Shown: positions 60,404-64,000 of the stretch, one piece after another
Layout: each line of letters begins with the position of its first letter
Position numbering within the stretch: the stretch's first letter is position 1
Assembly (NCBI RefSeq): GCF_900101045.1
Contig: NZ_FNFN01000002.1
Span: 682,001 to 746,000 of the forward strand
Length of the DNA stretch: 64,000 bases
DNA from: Nocardioides sp. YR527
GTDB lineage: Bacteria; Actinomycetota; Actinomycetes; Propionibacteriales; Nocardioidaceae
Reading direction: 5' to 3'
Program-made: the position numbers and the translations under genes
Notes under the pieces: model-generated
What the model saw: the letters and a program-made list of their open reading frames with translations, nothing else
Databases searched by the model: none
Told to the model about the DNA's origin: nothing

Positions 60404-60840
60404 GCCAGCAAGACTTTTGGGACGACGAACGCATTCTGGACAGCGAGACTCTTCTACGCAGAGTCCCCATGCGTCCAAGTTTCGTGACCATACCGAACGC
60501 GGGCACGAATCGAATCGAACCGACGAAGGCGGCCTTTAACCTAAGCAAGGGCGAAGACGGGCTTTCTGTGAATCTCGAATCCTTGCTCCCAGATGGAGAA
60601 GTCGGCCGGGAGAACATCTACGACTGGACCGACAATTATGGTCTTGAGTTTCCCGCAGGAACCGTACGATTAAACGGCGATGCGGGCGTTGTTTCAGATC
60701 CGGTCACGGAGGCTCCAGGCGGAGCCTCACACGCTCTAGTCAAGAGACGCACGGCCGACAAGCAGCGTTGGAACGATGTCCGCTATCGCATTATCGCGGT
60801 GGCTCGCTGGATGCCTGAGGGCCCACCGCCCCAAGGCTAA
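60400..60840 (+). CDS. Cargo gene 3: unknown small protein
   Basis: 146 residues. Recognisable pattern: LLRRVPMRPSFVTIPN, then TKAAFNLSKGEDGLSVNLESLL, GLEFPAGTVRL and DPVTEAPGGASHALV, resembling small uncharacterised proteins of similar length. No membrane helix, no clear catalytic signature. GTG at 60400 is in a GTGA overlap with gene 2; an upstream ATG at 60361 lies in gene 2 and has no ribosome binding site. It ends the three-gene unit, with a sharp return of high-GC sequence after it. Confidence 0.7.
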   Translation: MSQQDFWDDERILDSETLLRRVPMRPSFVTIPNAGTNRIEPTKAAFNLSKGEDGLSVNLESLLPDGEVGRENIYDWTDNYGLEFPAGTVRLNGDAGVVSDPVTEAPGGASHALVKRRTADKQRWNDVRYRIIAVARWMPEGPPPQG

Positions 60841-60890
60841 CGACCCAAACGGGAGAGTCGAGATATGCGTCGAAATAGAGCCGGGAAACC

Positions 60891-61157
60891 CTAGCGATAC
60901 CTGTCGTTCCAGACATTGATGTCGCTCTTCGCTGGCCGCATCTCCTTGACGCTTAACCAGTCCCACCGGATCTCCGGCCGGGCGTACGTGGTGTCGACCC
61001 AGATCACCCAAGCGCGCCACCTGCCCTTGTGCAGCTCCCACTTCAGGACGAGGCCGGGCATGGGTGGCGGGTAGTTCCGGCGTTGGCGGTGCACCCAGAC
61101 GTGTAGCCAGTGCCTGGGACTGGGCCAGGCGTCGTTCTTGGGAGGGTTGGCCGACAC
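60891..61157 (-). CDS. Trp-rich small protein of the element
   Basis: 88 residues, rich in Trp, Arg and Pro (WPSPRHWLHVWVHRQRRNYPPP...GRWRAWVIWVDTTYARPEIRWDWL). It resembles small proteins frequent in actinobacterial conjugative elements, but I cannot name a family. The start is GTG at 61157, six bases after the stop of the YdcF-like gene on the same strand, so probably cotranscribed with it and the GntR gene. Confidence 0.65.
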   Translation of the reverse strand: MSANPPKNDAWPSPRHWLHVWVHRQRRNYPPPMPGLVLKWELHKGRWRAWVIWVDTTYARPEIRWDWLSVKEMRPAKSDINVWNDRYR

Positions 61158-61163
61158 ACCTCA

Positions 61164-61823
61164 TCATATCGAACGCACGTTCGATTCCAGCAGTCGGCTT
61201 GTGTATCCAGCCGCCACGAGCCGTTCATACGCCGCATATGTGTCGTCGTCTATCTGCTGAGGAGCAGCGAAGCCACGGTCGGCGTAGACCCACAGACGTT
61301 GCGTGTCTCCGACGAGCATGTCGAGCACGCGACGAGTGCTCCCGATGCTGGCGATGTAGTCGGGCAGCTCCTGCACACGTGCGGAGCAGGTCACCTCGAG
61401 CTCCGGCCAGATCTTGCGGGTTGTCGCGTACGCCCGACGCTGTTGGTAGGGCCGGCTGATCAGGGTGGCAGTGCGCGGTGTGATGCCCTCGTTCTCGAGG
61501 AGGTCACGCGTGAACGTGATGTTCTCGCCCGTGTTGGTTGCTCGAGGCTCGATCCGCAGCGCGGAGGCGGGAACCCCTAGTTCCTCGGCCAGCTCCGCGA
61601 ACTCGACCGCCTCACCCCGGGGGAAGTCGTTGACGGTCGTAGGGGCATTCGCACCAGTGAACACGATCAGCGGGAACCACCCTTGGCGGTAGAGGTCCGC
61701 GGCGTGTTCGGCCACGCCGATGTCATGGCTGCCCAAGCCGATGGCGACGTCGGTATTGCGTGGCTCGTGGCGCATCTGGTGGAACTCCCACAGTGTCTGG
61801 GCGTCCTCCATGAGCGTAGGCAT
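61164..61823 (-). CDS. YdcF/DUF218-family protein
   Basis: A 219-residue DUF218 domain protein: AIGLGSHDIGVAEHAADLYRQGWFPLIVFTGA, then RGEAVEFAELAEELGVPASAL, EPRATNTGENITFTRDLL and LISRPYQQRRAYATTRKIWP. The family may bind SAM or act on envelope precursors; the role here is unknown. ATG at 61823 is five bases after the GntR stop. The same GntR-YdcF pairing is common in actinomycete elements. Confidence 0.85.
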   Translation of the reverse strand: MPTLMEDAQTLWEFHQMRHEPRNTDVAIGLGSHDIGVAEHAADLYRQGWFPLIVFTGANAPTTVNDFPRGEAVEFAELAEELGVPASALRIEPRATNTGENITFTRDLLENEGITPRTATLISRPYQQRRAYATTRKIWPELEVTCSARVQELPDYIASIGSTRRVLDMLVGDTQRLWVYADRGFAAPQQIDDDTYAAYERLVAAGYTSRLLESNVRSI

Positions 61824-61828
61824 GCGAG

Positions 61829-62596
61829 TCAGTCTGGCATGTCGAACGTGTAGCTCCAGGAGAACCTCGAAGCTGCGTAAGCCCCGTCGGCGTACTCCAC
61901 GGCATACCCGTCCTTGGTGCGGGTGATCCTCTCGAGCCGCATGACGGGTTCGCCGGCGGGGAGCTCCATCACCTCTATCTCCTCGGGCGTGGGCATCCGC
62001 GCGTAGAAGGTCTCTGTGACCGAGTGGGGCTCCAGGCCTTGGAGCGTGAGCACGGCGAATCCGCCTCCTTGCCCGGCCGGTCCGGGCGTTGGGTCCGTGA
62101 TTGGGGTTCCCTCGACGTCCTCGACTCGGTAGTAGCTCGTAAGCCACGTCGTTGGCTTGCCGTCCTGGCGGACGATCCTCGAGCGCGCGTAGACAGATCC
62201 CTCCGCGTCCACGTCCAGCACCTCGGCCGCACGTGCCGGCGGCTTGACGAGGTCAACCGTCTGGGTCTGGTCGCTGCGCTCGTACGGCTGCCCGCTTGCT
62301 TCACGGTCGGCAATGAACGCCGGGCTGCTGCCGTACTTCCACTTGCTCTTCGCGTACCGCTCCGCGCCCAGGCGCCGCATCGGTGGACGCTCCCGCACGA
62401 CGGTGCCCCGCCGACGTACCGGGGTAACCAGTCCTTCGGCCTCAAGGAGACCAACGGCGTTGCGGACGGTCTTGATGTTGACCCCGTACTGCTCGGCAAT
62501 GTCGGTCTGCTTGGGCAGTGTCGAGCCCGCTGGGAACTCGCCTCGTTCGATCCCTGCTCGCAGTTCGGCCGCTAGTTCGCGGTAGCCGAGGGCCAT
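61829..62596 (-). CDS. GntR-family (HutC/KorSA-like) regulator
   Basis: A 255-residue GntR/UTRA regulator. The winged helix reads YRELAAELRAGIERGEFPAGSTLPKQTDIAEQYGVNIKTVRNAVGLLEAEGLVTPVRRRGTVV, with a C-terminal UTRA ligand domain (SRIVRQDGKPTTWLTSYYRVEDVEG). In pSAM2-type elements a GntR repressor (KorSA) silences replication and transfer genes. ATG at 62596. It is divergent from the train of element genes at 62759, across 162 bp that should hold its operators. Confidence 0.9.
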   Translation of the reverse strand: MALGYRELAAELRAGIERGEFPAGSTLPKQTDIAEQYGVNIKTVRNAVGLLEAEGLVTPVRRRGTVVRERPPMRRLGAERYAKSKWKYGSSPAFIADREASGQPYERSDQTQTVDLVKPPARAAEVLDVDAEGSVYARSRIVRQDGKPTTWLTSYYRVEDVEGTPITDPTPGPAGQGGGFAVLTLQGLEPHSVTETFYARMPTPEEIEVMELPAGEPVMRLERITRTKDGYAVEYADGAYAASRFSWSYTFDMPD

Positions 62597-62688
62597 CGTT
62601 CGCTCTCTCTTCTGCTCGGTGATGCCTTCACTTAAGGGTAGCGCTAAACGCAGCCTGACCTGCAGATTCAGAATAGAGCTGGTTTTAT

Positions 62689-62694
62689 TATGAT
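62689..62694 (+). promoter_or_regulatory. Candidate -10 box of the element operon
   Basis: TATGAT matches the -10 consensus well and lies about 64 bases before the first gene of the plus-strand run. No good -35 is present at the usual spacing, which suggests activator or repressor control. A GntR site probably overlaps this AT-rich patch. Confidence 0.45.
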
Positions 62695-62704
62695 AGGGGT
62701 GCTA

Positions 62705-62749
62705 CCTTCGTCAATAGAACCCCCTCTAATAGGGAGGGGATCACGAAGG
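62705..62749 (+). promoter_or_regulatory. 5' leader structure pairing with the ribosome binding site
   Basis: CCTTCGT (62705-62711) is complementary to ACGAAGG (62743-62749), which contains most of the ribosome binding site GAAGGAG of the gene at 62759. Inside it, CCCCTC (62721-62726) pairs with GAGGGG (62734-62739) around a seven-base loop. The nested stems could hide the ribosome binding site. They could equally be DNA operator symmetry. Confidence 0.5.
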
Positions 62750-62758
62750 AGCAAAGCA

Positions 62759-63202
62759 ATGGCGATGCCGCGACGACTGAACATGAAGTTCGACGGACCG
62801 TTCCCCAACGGGGCCTACCTGGTGGGTGAGGTCGGCCCGGTGCTGGACTTCAACGCGGGCAAGCGGCCGGATGGGTCAATGCCGCAGAAGATCGATGAGG
62901 AGTCCGGGCTGCCGGTCTGGACCGTTCCCGTGCTGGATGCGGACCCGGAGGCCCGGAAGAACGAGAAGACGGTCAACGTCAAGATCCTGGCCAAGCACCA
63001 GCCGGTGCCCCCGGCCAACGAGACCGGTCTGCCGTTCGTGCCGGTCGAGTTCGTCGGCCTGATCGCGGTGCCGTGGATCGACACCAACGGTCCGCGTCCG
63101 CGTCTGCAGTGGTCTCTGACCGCGTCCGAGATGATCGCGCCGCAGACGGCTGCCCCGGCGAAGACCAGCACCACCGGCACCAACTCGAAGGCGGCTGCCT
63201 GA
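62759..63202 (+). CDS. Conserved AICE-type small protein
   Basis: 147 residues, soluble: RRLNMKFDGPFPNGAYLVGEVGPVLDFNAGKRPDGSMPQKIDEESGLPVW...VEFVGLIAVPWIDTNGPRPRLQWSLTASEM, then a Thr/Ala-rich tail. Proteins of this type open the gene train before the transfer ATPase in actinomycete integrative elements; the role is unknown. ATG at 62759 follows GAAGGAG. One base overlaps the next gene (TGATG). Confidence 0.8.
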   Translation: MAMPRRLNMKFDGPFPNGAYLVGEVGPVLDFNAGKRPDGSMPQKIDEESGLPVWTVPVLDADPEARKNEKTVNVKILAKHQPVPPANETGLPFVPVEFVGLIAVPWIDTNGPRPRLQWSLTASEMIAPQTAAPAKTSTTGTNSKAAA

Positions 63203-63564
63203 TGCGGGCCCATGAGCTGACCTGGGCACTGGGTCTACTGGAGTCGGTCTCGGACGTGGAGGTCCTCTCCATCCGGGTCGACACCTTCCACCTGACCGGG
63301 CCGTGGGTCGAGTGCATCGAGATCGACGTACACGCCGAGTCCTGGAGTGCTGCCGGGGTCCTGGTCGAGGAGCTGCGGCTTCAGGAAGACCACGACGCCT
63401 CGCGTCTGCACACCTACGACAGCGGCACCTACGGCGAGGTCGTCAAGCGGTTCCGGACCTGGCGCGGCTGGTCAGCAGATGCCTCCCAGACCGCTCCGGT
63501 CAGCATCAAGGTGACGGCTGCCGAGGTCGTCCCCTCGGAGATCCCCGAGCCGGTGGCGGCGTGA
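63202..63564 (+). CDS. Hypothetical element protein
   Basis: 120 residues (LTWALGLLESVSDVEVLSIRVDTFHLTGPWVECIEIDVHAES...). An acidic soluble protein with no recognised family. Coupled to both neighbours by overlapping stop/start codons. Confidence 0.72.
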   Translation: MRAHELTWALGLLESVSDVEVLSIRVDTFHLTGPWVECIEIDVHAESWSAAGVLVEELRLQEDHDASRLHTYDSGTYGEVVKRFRTWRGWSADASQTAPVSIKVTAAEVVPSEIPEPVAA

Positions 63565-63737
63565 GCCTCTACCTGGTGTGGATCGGTGACGGGTCCGACC
63601 CGGCGCACCTGGCCGGACTCAACGCCGACTTCACCCTGTGCGGCCAGCCCAACGCGGGCAGCCGCTGGTCGTGGGACTACCCCGACCTCTCCACCCCGGT
63701 GTGCCCGGTCTGTCGCGGGAAGGCAGCAGGCCTGTGA
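63561..63737 (+). CDS. 58-residue protein with a possible zinc site
   Basis: Starts GTG at 63561 (GTGA overlap). It carries Cys in FTLCGQPN and a CPVC pair near the end, the C/CxxC arrangement of a small zinc ribbon. Short but embedded in a tightly overlapping run, which supports translation. Confidence 0.65.
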   Translation: MSLYLVWIGDGSDPAHLAGLNADFTLCGQPNAGSRWSWDYPDLSTPVCPVCRGKAAGL

Positions 63738-63871
63738 CCACGGCATCGAGCAAACCCCACATTCGCCCGCTGGCCGTCGCGTTTGGGAAGGCGTGGCGGC
63801 TGGCGGGTCCCAACCAAGCAACCAACCAGAGCAACCAGAGCAGTAACCAGAGCACGGAAGGGCAAGTCTGA
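63734..63871 (+). CDS. 45-residue protein with Asn/Gln/Ser repeats
   Basis: Starts GTG at 63734 (GTGA overlap). The second half is a low-complexity repeat, NQATNQSNQSSNQS, encoded by tandem AACCAGAGC-like units. The stop shares a base with the next start. Coding is supported mainly by the coupled overlaps on both sides. Confidence 0.55.
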   Translation: MTTASSKPHIRPLAVAFGKAWRLAGPNQATNQSNQSSNQSTEGQV

Positions 63872-64000
63872 TGGTGACCAACCGACGTAAGGACCTGGAC
63901 GCCTGGGCCGAGATCCTCGGGGTCGACAACGACGCCGACGCGATGACGGCGCTGTCCAACTACTACGGCCGTCTGCTGACGGTCGCCGGAGAGCTGAACT
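63871..64000 (+). CDS. Element protein, N-terminal part only
   Basis: ATG at 63871 (TGATG overlap) opens a frame running off the window, beginning MVTNRRKDLDAWAEILGVDN. Too little is present to identify it. Confidence 0.6.
   Translation, partial: MVTNRRKDLDAWAEILGVDNDADAMTALSNYYGRLLTVAGELN

Larger units (their letters stand above)
57609..64000. mobile_element. Integrative (pSAM2/AICE-type) element at tRNA-Ala, one end
   Basis: Starts at the tRNA-Ala 3' fragment and runs past the right edge. Content supports it: AT-richer cargo genes unlike the rest of the window, a KorSA-like GntR regulator, a YdcF-like gene, and a train of small overlapping genes of the kind that precede the transfer ATPase in actinomycete conjugative elements. 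Integrase, excisionase, replication and FtsK-like genes are not in the window and should lie to the right with the intact tRNA. Confidence 0.78.

Noticed and set aside
63790..63860. Tandem AACCAGAGC-like repeats as a replication iteron array
   Set aside because: They are in phase with a coupled small reading frame and encode an Asn/Gln/Ser repeat, so a coding low-complexity tract is the simpler view.
57609..64000. CRISPR array or cas genes in the element
   Set aside because: No regularly spaced repeats of 25-40 bases and no Cas-like proteins were seen; the repeats near att are too short and irregular.

Overview
The window is high-GC actinobacterial chromosome. A mycofactocin cluster, mycothiol-dependent formaldehyde oxidation, PASTA kinases, CrgA and the fhaA-pknB cell-wall operon point to a Nocardioidaceae-like genus such as Nocardioides; that placement is inference. 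The block from ppiA through crgA and pknB/pknA to fhaA has the gene order that mycobacteria and relatives carry just downstream of gyrA, so the replication origin is probably not far beyond the right edge.

Left third (1-26 kb): alcohol, aldehyde, C1 and methoxyaromatic catabolism. An aldehyde dehydrogenase with a DUF779 partner faces a GAF-domain regulator, an iron alcohol dehydrogenase and a sensor kinase/response regulator pair, followed by an acetate transporter. Next comes a complete mycofactocin set on the minus strand (mftA-B-C-D-E-F), the NDMA-dependent (mycofactocin) methanol/alcohol dehydrogenase, a MoxR ATPase and a VWA protein that both carry histidine-rich strings, and the mycofactocin glycan methyltransferase mftM. 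Beyond a PadR/lipoprotein pair sharing a perfect 20-bp palindrome lies gcoA-gcoB (guaiacol O-demethylase P450 and reductase) with mscR and a metallo-hydrolase: formaldehyde released by O-demethylation would be oxidised by the next genes. A divergent AraC-type gene is the likely regulator. A second P450/TetR pair and a cupin follow.

Middle (26-34 kb): a large LAL-type LuxR regulator broken by one in-frame TAG, a Tat-exported glycosidase-like protein, a DoxX protein, a sulfatase and tRNA-Leu(CAG). Then the core operon fhaA-fhaB-pstP-rodA-pbpA-pknA-pknB (34.4-43.1 kb), with every junction overlapping, a DUF881 gene, crgA, a rhomboid protease and ppiA.

Right third: a SURF1 protein, a lipoprotein, a clavaminate-synthase-like oxygenase, MarR/DUF1304, ArsR/SRPBCC, an MFS-SDR-flavin monooxygenase operon facing a TetR gene, and a PP2C-like phosphatase. 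At 57609-57653 there is a 45-nt 3' fragment of tRNA-Ala(UGC). Everything to its right looks like an integrated pSAM2-type element: a GntR/KorSA-like regulator, a YdcF-like protein, and a run of small overlapping ORFs that leaves the window. Its att-proximal cargo includes a compositionally foreign three-gene unit (58965-60840) of unknown function, the best candidate here for an undescribed system.
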